DNA of 64,000 nucleotides from CF-46 sp042408445 (GTDB taxonomy: Bacteria; Chloroflexota; Limnocylindria; Limnocylindrales; CSP1-4). Position 1 is the stretch's first letter, and each line of letters starts with the position of its first letter. The stretch spans positions 99,668 to 163,667 of the forward strand of contig JBHORC010000016.1 of NCBI GenBank assembly GCA_042408445.1, written 5' to 3'. The notes under the pieces were generated by a model. That model was not told the DNA's origin and made no database searches. It saw only the letters and a list, made by a program, of their open reading frames with translations. Both the position numbers and the translations under genes were made by a program. Shown one piece after another: positions 25,081 to 32,997 of this stretch.

Positions 25081-26477
25081 CCGGCATCTCCGTCGGCCGG
25101 CTCCGGCGGGCGGGGATCGCGCAGCCGCGCCGGCATCCCGACCGCGAGCTTGCCGGCCGGGACGTCCTTCGTGACGACCGCCCCCGCGCCGGTCTTCGCG
25201 TCGTCGCCGACCGTCAGCGGCGCGCGAAGCATCGTGTCGACGCCAAGGAAGACGCGCTTGCCGATCGTCGTCCGGTGCTTGCGCCGGCCGTCGAAGTTGG
25301 CGGTGATCGTGCCCGCGCCGACGTTCGTGCCGTCGCCCAGCTCGGCGTCACCGAGATAGCTCATGTGGTGCTGCTTCACGCCGCGCCCGAGCGTCGTGTT
25401 CTTCAGCTCCGCGAAGTTGCCGACCTCCGCATCCGGCCCGACGTGCGAACCGGGCCGAAGGTGGCTGAACGGACCGACGCGTGCCCCATCCTCGACGACC
25501 GATCGCTCCAGGATCGAGGCCCAGACGACGCAGCCGGCGCCGATCGTGCTGTCCACGATCTGGGAGCCGGCACCGATCGTCGTCCCCTCCCCCACGGACG
25601 TCGCCCCGCGGAGGATCACGTTCGGCTCGAGGGTGACGTCCGTCGCGAGCTCGACGGTCGCGTCGACGTAGACGGTCGAGGGGTCGCGCATCGTCACGCC
25701 GGCCCGCATGTGGTCGCCGTTGATCCGCGTCCGAAGGTCCCACTCCGCCTGGGCAAGCTCGGCTCGATCGTTGATCCCCATCAGCCGGCCATCGTCCTCG
25801 ACCGTCACGGCGACGACGAGACGGCCGTCGGCGCGGGCGAGCTCGATCAGCTCCGTGAGGTAGAGCTCGCCGGTCTTCGGCGAGGGATGCAGGGTCCCGA
25901 TCCGGCTCCGGAGCCACGCGGCATCGAAGGCGTACAGCCCCGAGTTGATCTCGTTGACGGCGATCTCCTCGTCCGTCGCGTCCTTCCGCTCGACGACCCG
26001 TTCCACGGTTCCCGCCTCGTCGCGGATGACGCGGCCGAGGTTCCCGGGGTCGATCGCATCGACGGCGACGATCGCGATCGCGGCTTCGTCCAGGCGGCGC
26101 TCGTCGAGCAGCTCCAGGAGGAGGGACGCGTCGAGGAGCGGGGCATCACCGGTGAGGACGAGGACCTCGTCGATGTCGTCGGGCAGGGCGGCCATCGCGG
26201 CGGCGACGGCGTCGCCCGTGCCGAGCGGCTCCGGCTGGAGCGCGAAATCGACGTCGTCGCCGAGCGCGTCACGGACCGCAGCCGTGGCTGGGCTCGTGAC
26301 GACGAGCGGCCGGCGTCCCGTCGCCTCGCGGCCGGCGTCGACGACGTAGGCGACCATCGGGCGGCCGGCGAGCGGGTGGAGGAGCTTCGGAATCCGCGAC
26401 TTCATGCGCGTGCCGAGGCCGGCGGCCATCACGACCGCGGCGACGCGCGGAGCGGCGCCGGGACTTGGAGGGTTCAC
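25077..26477 (-). CDS. glmU: Bifunctional GlmU (GlcNAc-1-P uridyltransferase / GlcN-1-P acetyltransferase)
   Basis: Catalyses the last two steps to UDP-GlcNAc, the precursor of peptidoglycan and other glycans. The N-terminal pyrophosphorylase domain has AAGLGTRMKSRIPKLLHPLAGRP and the VLTGDAPLL metal site; the C-terminal half is a left-handed beta-helix of hexapeptide repeats with the acetyltransferase residues in HMSYLGDAELGDGTNVGAGT. The 466-residue length is standard. The GTG start at 26477 leaves a short leader before the first motif. A good promoter lies about 100 bases upstream, so the gene can be read apart from the ridA side of the array. Confidence 0.95.
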   Translation of the reverse strand: MNPPSPGAAPRVAAVVMAAGLGTRMKSRIPKLLHPLAGRPMVAYVVDAGREATGRRPLVVTSPATAAVRDALGDDVDFALQPEPLGTGDAVAAAMAALPDDIDEVLVLTGDAPLLDASLLLELLDERRLDEAAIAIVAVDAIDPGNLGRVIRDEAGTVERVVERKDATDEEIAVNEINSGLYAFDAAWLRSRIGTLHPSPKTGELYLTELIELARADGRLVVAVTVEDDGRLMGINDRAELAQAEWDLRTRINGDHMRAGVTMRDPSTVYVDATVELATDVTLEPNVILRGATSVGEGTTIGAGSQIVDSTIGAGCVVWASILERSVVEDGARVGPFSHLRPGSHVGPDAEVGNFAELKNTTLGRGVKQHHMSYLGDAELGDGTNVGAGTITANFDGRRKHRTTIGKRVFLGVDTMLRAPLTVGDDAKTGAGAVVTKDVPAGKLAVGMPARLRDPRPPEPADGDAG

Positions 26478-26575
26478 GCGGGGCGACGCGGGCGGGCTGT
26501 CGGGGAAAGAGGCGCGTTCCCGACGCGGTCAGAGCCCGGCGCGTGTCGGAGGAATGTCATCGATTGGTGGGCGGC

Positions 26576-26605
26576 ATCGTAGGGGCGGGCGCGCGGGGCC
26601 GTCAA
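26576..26605 (-). promoter_or_regulatory. Promoter candidate for glmU
   Basis: On the minus strand TTGACG (26605-26600) and TACGAT (26581-26576) are separated by 18 bases, matching five of six and four of six consensus positions. It lies in the 188-bp gap between ridA and glmU, giving a leader of about 90 bases. Confidence 0.55.
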
Positions 26606-26665
26606 CCGAACCCGCCGGACGGTGCGGGGCAGCGGAGCCGCCGCGAGCGCCGGGGCCGATCCGCG

Positions 26666-27046
26666 CTACCCGCGCCGCGCGATCATCTCGATCTCGACGA
26701 GCCCGCCCTTTGGCAGCGCGGCGACGCCGACGGTGGAACGGGCCGGCGGCGGATCCGTGACGAAGCGACCGTAGACGGCGTTCACCGCCGCGAAGTCGTT
26801 CACGTCGACGAGGAAGATCGTCGTCTTCACGACGTCGCCGAGCGCGAGGCCCGCCGAGTCGAGGACGGCTTCGAGGTTCCGCAGCGACCGCTCCGCCTGC
26901 GCCTCGACGCCGGACGCGAGCTCGCCGGAGATCGGGTCGAGGCCGAGCTGGCCGGAGCAGAACACGAGATCGCCGGCGGCGATCGCCTGGCTGTAGGGCC
27001 CCAGGGCCGCCGGTGCGCTGCTCGTCTGGATCGCCTGGCGCGTCAT
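26666..27046 (-). CDS. ridA: RidA-family enamine/imine deaminase
   Basis: A 126-residue protein of the YjgF/YER057c/UK114 family. Members such as RidA hydrolyse reactive 2-aminoacrylate and other enamines from PLP enzymes. The signatures are GPYSQAI near residue 17, FCSGQLGLDP, and the C-terminal PPARSTVGVAALPKGGLVEIEMIA, which includes the Arg that binds the substrate carboxylate in RidA and the closing Glu. The ATG overlaps the ispE stop (ATGA), so it is translationally coupled to the isoprenoid kinase. Confidence 0.93.
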   Translation of the reverse strand: MTRQAIQTSSAPAALGPYSQAIAAGDLVFCSGQLGLDPISGELASGVEAQAERSLRNLEAVLDSAGLALGDVVKTTIFLVDVNDFAAVNAVYGRFVTDPPPARSTVGVAALPKGGLVEIEMIARRG

Positions 27047-28074
27047 CGCTCCTGCCTCTCCTCGGTGATCTGGATCGTCGGCATGATGAAGGTCGTCGCG
27101 GCGACGAAGGGCTCGCCGTCGCCGGGGGCCGGGACGAAGCCGGTGGCCACCGCGGCCCGGACGGACGCGGCCGCGAGGTCCGCGTCGTCCAGCGAAGGAT
27201 AGAGCGCCCAGAGGGTGGGGCCGGACCCCGACAGGCCGATCGGCCGGGCGAGCAGTCGCATGAGCGCGCGTCGCAACGGGATCAGCCCCTCCACGATCGA
27301 CGCAGCGGCGGGCAGGAGATCGTTCGCCGCCGCGAGGACGCCCGATCGCTCCAGCAGCTGACCCGCCGTCAGGCCGGACCCGAACTCGCTCGCGAAATGC
27401 TCGCTGCTCCGGACAGCGACGCCCGGCTCGGCCATCGCTCCGGCGCCCCACGCCGCGAACACGGCGGCGGTGTGGGCGGCGACTCCCGGCGTGACGAGGA
27501 GGATCGCCGGCGGTCGCTCGCCGGCCGCGAGGCGGAGGCCATGCAGCGGCGTGACCCGTTCGCCGCGTCCCTCGACGAGGGCCGGTCCGCCGGCCAGGAA
27601 GAACGGAACGTCGCTGCCGACCGTCGCCGCAAGGCGTGACCGATCCTCGGCTCCCAGCTCGCGGCCCACCTGCCACGCCTCGAGCGCGCCCTCGATCGTC
27701 GCAGCCGCGTCACTGCTGCCGCCGGCCAGCCCCGCCGCCACCGGGATCCGCTTGTCCAGCCGGATCGCGAGGGCGGGCGGCGCGACGCCGGTTCGGGCCC
27801 GCACCGCGCTTCGAACGGCGGCCACAGCTCGGAGCACCAGATTGTCCGCCGTCGGTCCCGGGGCGAACCCGTCCACGTGGAGCGTGTCGACCGCGCCGGG
27901 CGACGGGTCGACCGCCAGCGTCAGCCGGTCGGCGAGGGCGATCGGAACCATCACCGAGTGCAGGGCGTGATACCCGTCGGGTCGCCGTCCGACGACGGCG
28001 AGCGTCAGGTTCACCTTGGCCGGAGCGAGACGGACGACGGGCGTCACCGTCGCCGTCGAACCGCCGCCGATCAT
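27043..28074 (-). CDS. ispE: 4-diphosphocytidyl-2-C-methyl-D-erythritol kinase
   Basis: GHMP-family kinase of the non-mevalonate (MEP) route; phosphorylates CDP-ME on its 2-hydroxyl. Visible motifs are LAPAKVNLTLAVVGRRPDGYH at the N-terminus with the substrate-binding Lys and His, the ATP-binding loop PVAAGLAGGSSDAAA, and IGLSGSGPTLWAL near the C-terminus. The 343-residue length is slightly above the usual 290-310 because of small inserts. The ATG overlaps the rsmA stop by four bases and the gene is followed directly by ridA. Confidence 0.94.
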   Translation of the reverse strand: MIGGGSTATVTPVVRLAPAKVNLTLAVVGRRPDGYHALHSVMVPIALADRLTLAVDPSPGAVDTLHVDGFAPGPTADNLVLRAVAAVRSAVRARTGVAPPALAIRLDKRIPVAAGLAGGSSDAAATIEGALEAWQVGRELGAEDRSRLAATVGSDVPFFLAGGPALVEGRGERVTPLHGLRLAAGERPPAILLVTPGVAAHTAAVFAAWGAGAMAEPGVAVRSSEHFASEFGSGLTAGQLLERSGVLAAANDLLPAAASIVEGLIPLRRALMRLLARPIGLSGSGPTLWALYPSLDDADLAAASVRAAVATGFVPAPGDGEPFVAATTFIMPTIQITEERQER

Positions 28075-29000
28075 GTCCCCGAGGAGTCGACGTCGGCCTG
28101 GCGCCGGCCGCGCTGGTCCGTCCCGATCGGCCCGAGCGCCTCGAGGAGCGCCAGCCACTCGCCCACGGCCAGAGTCTGCGGCCGGCGGTCCGGCGCGATC
28201 GACGCTGCCGCGAGCGCGGCCTCGACCCGTGCCGGCTCGACGGGGAGCTGCCGCGTCAGGACGTTGTGGAGCATCTTCCGTCGCTCGCGGAACGCCGCCT
28301 GGACGAGCCGCCACAGCGCCTCCTCGTCGTCGGCCGACCCGAGGCGGTCGTCGGGCGGGTACGGCTCGAGCACGATCACCGCAGAGCGGACCGCCGGCTC
28401 CGGCTCGAAGGCTTCGGCGGGCACCTCGAAGGCGATCCGGACGCGCGCGTGGTACTGGACGAAGACGCTCAGGTAGCTCATGCCGCCCGGCGGCGCGGCG
28501 ATCCGCTCCGCGACCTCGCGCTGGACCATGAGGACGAGCCGCTCCGGCCGTGGCGGCTCGCCGAGGAAGCGGTGCAGGATCGGGCTCGTGATGTGATACG
28601 GCAGGTTCGCGACGACGTCGTAGGGCGGTTCGACGATTCGCGTCAGCTCCTGGTCGAGGGCGTCGCCCTCGACGAGTCGCAGCTGGCCCGTCTCGAGCTC
28701 GGCGGCGAACCGGTCCCGGAGGAATGCCGCAAGCCCGCGATCCAGCTCGACCGCCGTGACCGCGGCGCCGGCGGCGAGCAGCCCGCCGGTGAGCAGGCCG
28801 AGACCGGGCCCGACCTCCACGATCTGCCGGCCGGGCGCCGGATCGGCTTCGTCGAGGATCGCGTCGAGCACGTCGGAATCGGCGAGGAAGTTCTGGCTCA
28901 GGCCGTGGCGAGCCCGAAGGCCGGCCTCCCGCAGCGTTCGGCGCACCGCGGCCGGGTCCAGCCGGGCGACGCGGGCCGCGCGGGGCGCCGGTTCCGTCAT
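28071..29000 (-). CDS. rsmA: 16S rRNA (adenine1518/1519-N6)-dimethyltransferase
   Basis: KsgA-type enzyme that dimethylates two adenines in the 3' hairpin of 16S rRNA during 30S assembly. The start of the fold is HGLSQNFLADSDVLDAI, motif I is IVEVGPGLGLLTGGLL, and the catalytic motif IV is VVANLPYHITSPIL. The C-terminal helical domain is complete. The 309 residues include an extra polar tail. The ATG overlaps the tsaD stop (ATGA). The rsmA-ispE pairing is found in many bacteria. Confidence 0.95.
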   Translation of the reverse strand: MTEPAPRAARVARLDPAAVRRTLREAGLRARHGLSQNFLADSDVLDAILDEADPAPGRQIVEVGPGLGLLTGGLLAAGAAVTAVELDRGLAAFLRDRFAAELETGQLRLVEGDALDQELTRIVEPPYDVVANLPYHITSPILHRFLGEPPRPERLVLMVQREVAERIAAPPGGMSYLSVFVQYHARVRIAFEVPAEAFEPEPAVRSAVIVLEPYPPDDRLGSADDEEALWRLVQAAFRERRKMLHNVLTRQLPVEPARVEAALAAASIAPDRRPQTLAVGEWLALLEALGPIGTDQRGRRQADVDSSGT

Positions 29001-30100
29001 CGGCGCGCGAGCGGCAGCGACGGACGTGCGTCGAGCGAGAGGTCGGCGCGCTCGCCGGCGGCGTAGCGCCGCGCTCCGGCAGCGCCGATCATCGCCCCGT
29101 TGTCCGTGCAGAGCGCCGGTCGCGGGACGATGAGCGGCAGGCCGCGCGCCTCGGCCTCGCCCGCGAGGCGCGATCGCAGCGCGGAATTCGCGGCCACGCC
29201 GCCGCCGAGGACGATCGAGCGCGCGCCCGTCGCCTCCGCCGCGCGCATCGTCTTCGTCACGAGGACGTCGACGACGGAATCCTGGAAGCCCCACGCGAGC
29301 TCCGCGACGGACGCGTCCGACAGGCGCGCGTCGGGCTCGAGCGCGGCGGCCTTGCCCGTCGGCAGCCCCTCGTCGGCGCGCGCCTCGTCGATCGTCCGCC
29401 GTGCGGCCGTCTTCAGGCCGCTGAAGCTGAAGTCGTAGGTGTCGCCGAGCCACGCCCGCGGAAACGCGGCATCGTGGCGAGCGGCACCGTCGGCCGCGCG
29501 CGAGATCGCGGGCCCACCCGGGTACGGCAGGCCGAGCAGGCGACCCACCTTGTCGAACGCCTCGCCGGCCGCGTCATCGACCGTCTGGCCGAGCAGCCGG
29601 TACGTCAGGTGATCCGTCATCTCGACGAGGAACGTGTGACCGCCCGAGACGATCAGCGCGACCAGCGGGAAGATCGGCTCCGGGCGTTCGCCGTCGCCGC
29701 CGGCCGGAGTCGCATCCCGGAGCCAGGCCGCATAGAGATGGCCCTCGAGGTGGTTCACCCCGACGAGCGGCTTGTCGTGGACCCAGGCCAGCGTCTTCGC
29801 GAAGTTCAGCCCGACGATCAGCGACCCGGCCAGCCCGGGGCCGTACGTGACCGCGACCGCGTCCACGTCATCGACGGTTGCACCGGCGCCGGCGAGCGCC
29901 TCGTCGAGCACCGGGACGATCCAGCGGAGATGGGCACGCGCGGCGACCTCGGGAACGATCCCGCCGGACGCGGCGTGGAGCGCAGTCTGGCTCGCGACCA
30001 CGTTCGAGAGGATCGTGCGGCCGTCCTGGATGAGCGCGATCCCGGTCTCGTCACAGGACGATTCGACCGACAGGATCAGACCGCGCGGCTCGGCCGTCAT
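28997..30100 (-). CDS. tsaD: tRNA N6-adenosine threonylcarbamoyltransferase TsaD
   Basis: Catalytic subunit that moves the threonylcarbamoyl group to A37 of ANN-decoding tRNAs, making t6A together with TsaB and TsaE (TsaC, which makes the donor, is not in the window). An ASKHA fold is indicated by ILSVESSCDETGIALI; the metal-binding histidines are H118 and H122 in VNHLEGHLYA; the second nucleotide motif is VLGGGVAANSALR. The 367 residues include a short insert before ALVEAL-like helix regions. It overlaps both neighbours, rimI and rsmA, by ATGA. Confidence 0.96.
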   Translation of the reverse strand: MTAEPRGLILSVESSCDETGIALIQDGRTILSNVVASQTALHAASGGIVPEVAARAHLRWIVPVLDEALAGAGATVDDVDAVAVTYGPGLAGSLIVGLNFAKTLAWVHDKPLVGVNHLEGHLYAAWLRDATPAGGDGERPEPIFPLVALIVSGGHTFLVEMTDHLTYRLLGQTVDDAAGEAFDKVGRLLGLPYPGGPAISRAADGAARHDAAFPRAWLGDTYDFSFSGLKTAARRTIDEARADEGLPTGKAAALEPDARLSDASVAELAWGFQDSVVDVLVTKTMRAAEATGARSIVLGGGVAANSALRSRLAGEAEARGLPLIVPRPALCTDNGAMIGAAGARRYAAGERADLSLDARPSLPLARR

Positions 30101-30690
30101 CGGTCGTCCCGGGCCCGGCCGGCGCCTGGCTCGTCCTCGTCGTCCGGCTCGAACAGACCACCCGACGGCGTCGCGTCGCTCAGCGCGACCCGGAGCCGCT
30201 CGATCCGCGCCCGGAGCTGCGGATCGTCGAGCGGATCGGTCGTCATGATCAGCGCGTCCTCGTTGTTGTCGCTGTAGTAGCGCGCCCGGAGGCCGACCGG
30301 TCGGAAGCCGAACTTCTCGTAGAGCCGCCGGGCCGCGAGGTTCGAGAGGCGGACCTCCAGGGTCGCCTCGCGGGCATGCCGCTCCTTCGCGAGGTCGAGG
30401 AAGGCGAGCAGGAGGCGCTCCCCGATCCCGCGGCGCCGCCAGCCGGGGTGCACCGCGAACGTCGTGATGTGGGCCTCGTCGACCATGAGCCACATCCCGC
30501 CGTAGGCGACGATCCGGCCGTCGGCCCGGGCGACGAGGTACGACGCGAGCCGGTTCGTCATCAGCTCGCTGCGATAGGCGTTCGGCGGCCACGGCGTCGT
30601 GAAGCTCGCCTCCTCGATCTGCTGGACCTCGTCGAGGTCCTCGAGCCGCATCGCCTCGATCGCGACCTTCAGCGGGGGTCGCGCGACCAT
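30097..30690 (-). CDS. rimI: Ribosomal protein S18-alanine N-acetyltransferase-like (RimI)
   Basis: GNAT acetyltransferase with the acetyl-CoA loop VHPGWRRRGIGERLL and the RimI marker LEVRLSNLAARRLYEKFGF, plus the C-terminal YYSDNNEDALIM that is shared by RimI proteins. The family acetylates the N-terminus of S18 in E. coli, and related enzymes acetylate other proteins. The 197 residues include an extra 45-residue polar tail after the domain. The gene overlaps the end of tsaB by 22 bases and the start of tsaD by four, the classical tsaB-rimI-tsaD arrangement. Confidence 0.92.
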   Translation of the reverse strand: MVARPPLKVAIEAMRLEDLDEVQQIEEASFTTPWPPNAYRSELMTNRLASYLVARADGRIVAYGGMWLMVDEAHITTFAVHPGWRRRGIGERLLLAFLDLAKERHAREATLEVRLSNLAARRLYEKFGFRPVGLRARYYSDNNEDALIMTTDPLDDPQLRARIERLRVALSDATPSGGLFEPDDEDEPGAGRARDDR

Positions 30691-31403
30691 GCGACCTCCC
30701 CGCTCGCGGCCGCGACACCGCGCGGCAGCGTGACGTACTCGGGGACGAGGGTCGCGAGGTCATCCGCCTCGCCCTCGCGCAGGCGCGACGCGCCGATCCG
30801 GACCAGCGATTCGGCGAGACGATCACGAGCGGCCTCACCCCGAGCGACCGCGTCGTCGGCCGCGCGGGCCGCGAGGTCGACGGCGACGACCGTCTCGTCC
30901 GCATCGATGTCCGGGTCCATGCCCGCCGGCAGCAGCTCCGGCGGGCGGCCGGCGCGGACGAGGTGGCGGTCGTTCGGCCCGGCGGGCAGGAGCAGGACGA
31001 GGCTCCCCGTCGGTGCGCCGCTCGGGACCGCCGCAGCCACGCGCGCTCCGTCCAGGAGCGCCTCCGCCGTCGACACCCCGACGATCGGCACCCCGAGCTC
31101 GTGGGCGATCGCCTTCGCGGTCGCGATCCCGACCCGGAGTCCGGTGAACCCACCGGGCCCCGTGCCCACGATCACGCCGCGGATCCTCGAGCGGCGGAGG
31201 TTTGCCTCGCCGTGGAGCCGGCCGATCGCGGGCAGGAGCTGTTGGCCGTGGGTCCGGCCGGCCTCCCAGGACGTCGCTCCGAGCAGCGCCCCGTCCAGGG
31301 ACCCGGCCGCGACGACGACCCGACTCGTGGCCGTGTCGATCGCGAGGAGCCACGGGCGGCGGCCGTCCGACTCCCCGACCGTCGCCGGCGATCCGTCGGT
31401 CAT
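30669..31403 (-). CDS. tsaB: t6A synthesis scaffold protein TsaB
   Basis: Inactive ASKHA paralogue of TsaD that forms a dimer with it and is needed for t6A formation. The N-terminal half has LLAIDTATSRVVVAAGS, a HGQQLLPAI segment in place of the TsaD metal site, and the VIVGTGPGGFTGLRVGIATAKAIA motif that identifies TsaB. The C-terminal half is shorter and more variable, as is usual. The ATG overlaps the tsaE stop (ATGA). Confidence 0.94.
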   Translation of the reverse strand: MTDGSPATVGESDGRRPWLLAIDTATSRVVVAAGSLDGALLGATSWEAGRTHGQQLLPAIGRLHGEANLRRSRIRGVIVGTGPGGFTGLRVGIATAKAIAHELGVPIVGVSTAEALLDGARVAAAVPSGAPTGSLVLLLPAGPNDRHLVRAGRPPELLPAGMDPDIDADETVVAVDLAARAADDAVARGEAARDRLAESLVRIGASRLREGEADDLATLVPEYVTLPRGVAAASGEVAWSRDPR

Positions 31404-31921
31404 CGGTCGACCGCCACGAGGTACCGGTCATAGCGGGCGTCACCGGCCACCAGCTCGATCGTGCGCGGCTCGTCGCCCGTGCCGTCAATCCGGACGTCGA
31501 GCCGCGAAGGCGGCAGGACGATCCCCAGCCGGTCCGGCCACTCGACCACTGTCAGCCCGTCGAGCTGACGCTCGTCGACGACGCCGCCGGCAAGCGCGTC
31601 GGCCGCATCCGCGAGGCGATACAGGTCGACGTGGAACAGCGGAACGCGCCCGGCGTACTCGCTCATCAGGACGAAGGTCGGCGAGTTGACGGTGTCCTCC
31701 ACGCCGAGGCCGGTCGCGATCCCCTTCGTGAGCTGCGTCTTGCCCGCACCGAGCTCGCCCCAGAGACAGATCAGGTCACCGGCTTCCGCCACGCCGCCGA
31801 TCCGCTCGCCGAGCTCGACGGTCGCAGCGGGATTCGTGCTCCGGACGCGGCGACGACCGGTGGCGACGGATCGGGAGTCGGCGCGGGGAGTGGACACCGC
31901 ACCGGCAAGCCGGCGGGCCAC
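31400..31921 (-). CDS. tsaE: t6A synthesis ATPase TsaE
   Basis: Small P-loop ATPase that binds the TsaB-TsaD dimer and resets it between cycles. Walker A is LWGELGAGKTQLTKG at about residues 54-68, then the VNSPTFVLMSEY switch motif and the LFHVDLYRL and VVEWPDRL motifs typical of the family. The start is GTG at 31921, giving a 30-residue basic leader not seen in shorter homologues; a start further in would need an ordinary codon that I do not see with a ribosome site. It lies two bases after the stop of the unnamed upstream gene. Confidence 0.94.
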   Translation of the reverse strand: MARRLAGAVSTPRADSRSVATGRRRVRSTNPAATVELGERIGGVAEAGDLICLWGELGAGKTQLTKGIATGLGVEDTVNSPTFVLMSEYAGRVPLFHVDLYRLADAADALAGGVVDERQLDGLTVVEWPDRLGIVLPPSRLDVRIDGTGDEPRTIELVAGDARYDRYLVAVDR

Positions 31922-31923
31922 CG

Positions 31924-32997
31924 TCAGGCGAACCGCTCGAGGTCGGCGAGCGGGACGGGCCGCGGTGCGTCGTCCCCGAAGACAACCCAGCCCGCCTCGA
32001 GGAACGTCCCACCGGCGAACCGGCGGATCCCGGCGAGACCGGCCCAGCGGCCCTCCTCCCCCGCGTGCTCGCCGGACCGGACGCGGACGTGGTCGGCCGG
32101 CGGCACAGTGATGTCGATGTCGGGCGCATCAAAGACGAGCGCCGGCGGATCGACCGAGATCGCGACCGTCGACCCGACGAGTGCCTCGAGGATCGCGGCG
32201 ATCGGACCGGCGATCGGGCGGCGGATGACGCCGTCGAGGATCAGGACCGCGAACGGCGGGAGCCGGTGGAGGGCGGCGCGCTGGCGACGCTCCGAAGCGA
32301 GGAAGTCGCGGCGCTCCTTGCCGGCGAGGCCGCTGACGACGACGCCGCGGACACCCATCGCGCGCGCTCGGGTGAGCGCCTCCGCGTCGACGCGCGAGCC
32401 GATGACGAGGATCGTGCCCGCGAGCCCGACGTCGAGCGACGTGGATCGGAGCCGGCCATGCCGGACGTCGCCCCGGTCGCCGCCGAGCGACAGGCGGCCG
32501 CTCGTCGGGTCGCCGAGCGCCTCGATGCCAGGCATCGCCCGGCCCTCGGCCTCGATCCGGATCGTCACCCCCGGCCGGACCTCGCGGACGACACCCGCGA
32601 CGGGCGTCTCGATCGGCTCGACGTGGTCGCCGCCGGCGACGACCCAGTGGCCGGCATGCTCGAAGAGGACCTCGCCCTCCGCGAGGCCCGGCGCACGCCG
32701 CAGGCGCCCCACGGGCGTGTCGGCCGTCACCCAGCGGTCACCGATCTTCAGCTCGTCGCCGGGCAGGCCGGACGGGACCTCGGCGATTCGCGCGTCACGC
32801 ACCCGGTCGGCGATCGACGCGCCGGCTACGACGACGTCCCCCGGGGCGACGAGCGGCCGATCGCCGGGCGCGAGGGGGAACCCGATCGCAACGGGCCGGC
32901 CGAGCACGGGGCGGCGGGCGACGAGGTCGAGCCCGCGGCCATGCGGCCGGAGCGCGGCGGCGGCCTCCGCGGAACCGTTCGGTGCCTCGATCGTCAT
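31924..32997 (-). CDS. Unrecognised conserved-type protein, partner of MutL-like gene
   Basis: A 357-residue soluble protein that I cannot name. Three regions can be told apart. The first 150 residues hold two beta-rich glycine-turn segments (PGDVVVAGASIADRV and ETPVAGVVREVRPGVTIRI) that resemble barrel-sandwich hybrid domains such as those in RnfC or lipoyl proteins. Residues about 185-285 are Rossmann-like (TILVIGSRVDAEALTRARAMGVRGVVVSGL). The last 55 residues look like a KOW/SH3-type barrel (DHVRVRSGEHAGEEGR). The ATG at 32997 overlaps the MutL-like stop codon by four bases; a GTG at 33015 is possible. The coupling says the two proteins work together. Confidence 0.75.
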   Translation of the reverse strand: MTIEAPNGSAEAAAALRPHGRGLDLVARRPVLGRPVAIGFPLAPGDRPLVAPGDVVVAGASIADRVRDARIAEVPSGLPGDELKIGDRWVTADTPVGRLRRAPGLAEGEVLFEHAGHWVVAGGDHVEPIETPVAGVVREVRPGVTIRIEAEGRAMPGIEALGDPTSGRLSLGGDRGDVRHGRLRSTSLDVGLAGTILVIGSRVDAEALTRARAMGVRGVVVSGLAGKERRDFLASERRQRAALHRLPPFAVLILDGVIRRPIAGPIAAILEALVGSTVAISVDPPALVFDAPDIDITVPPADHVRVRSGEHAGEEGRWAGLAGIRRFAGGTFLEAGWVVFGDDAPRPVPLADLERFA

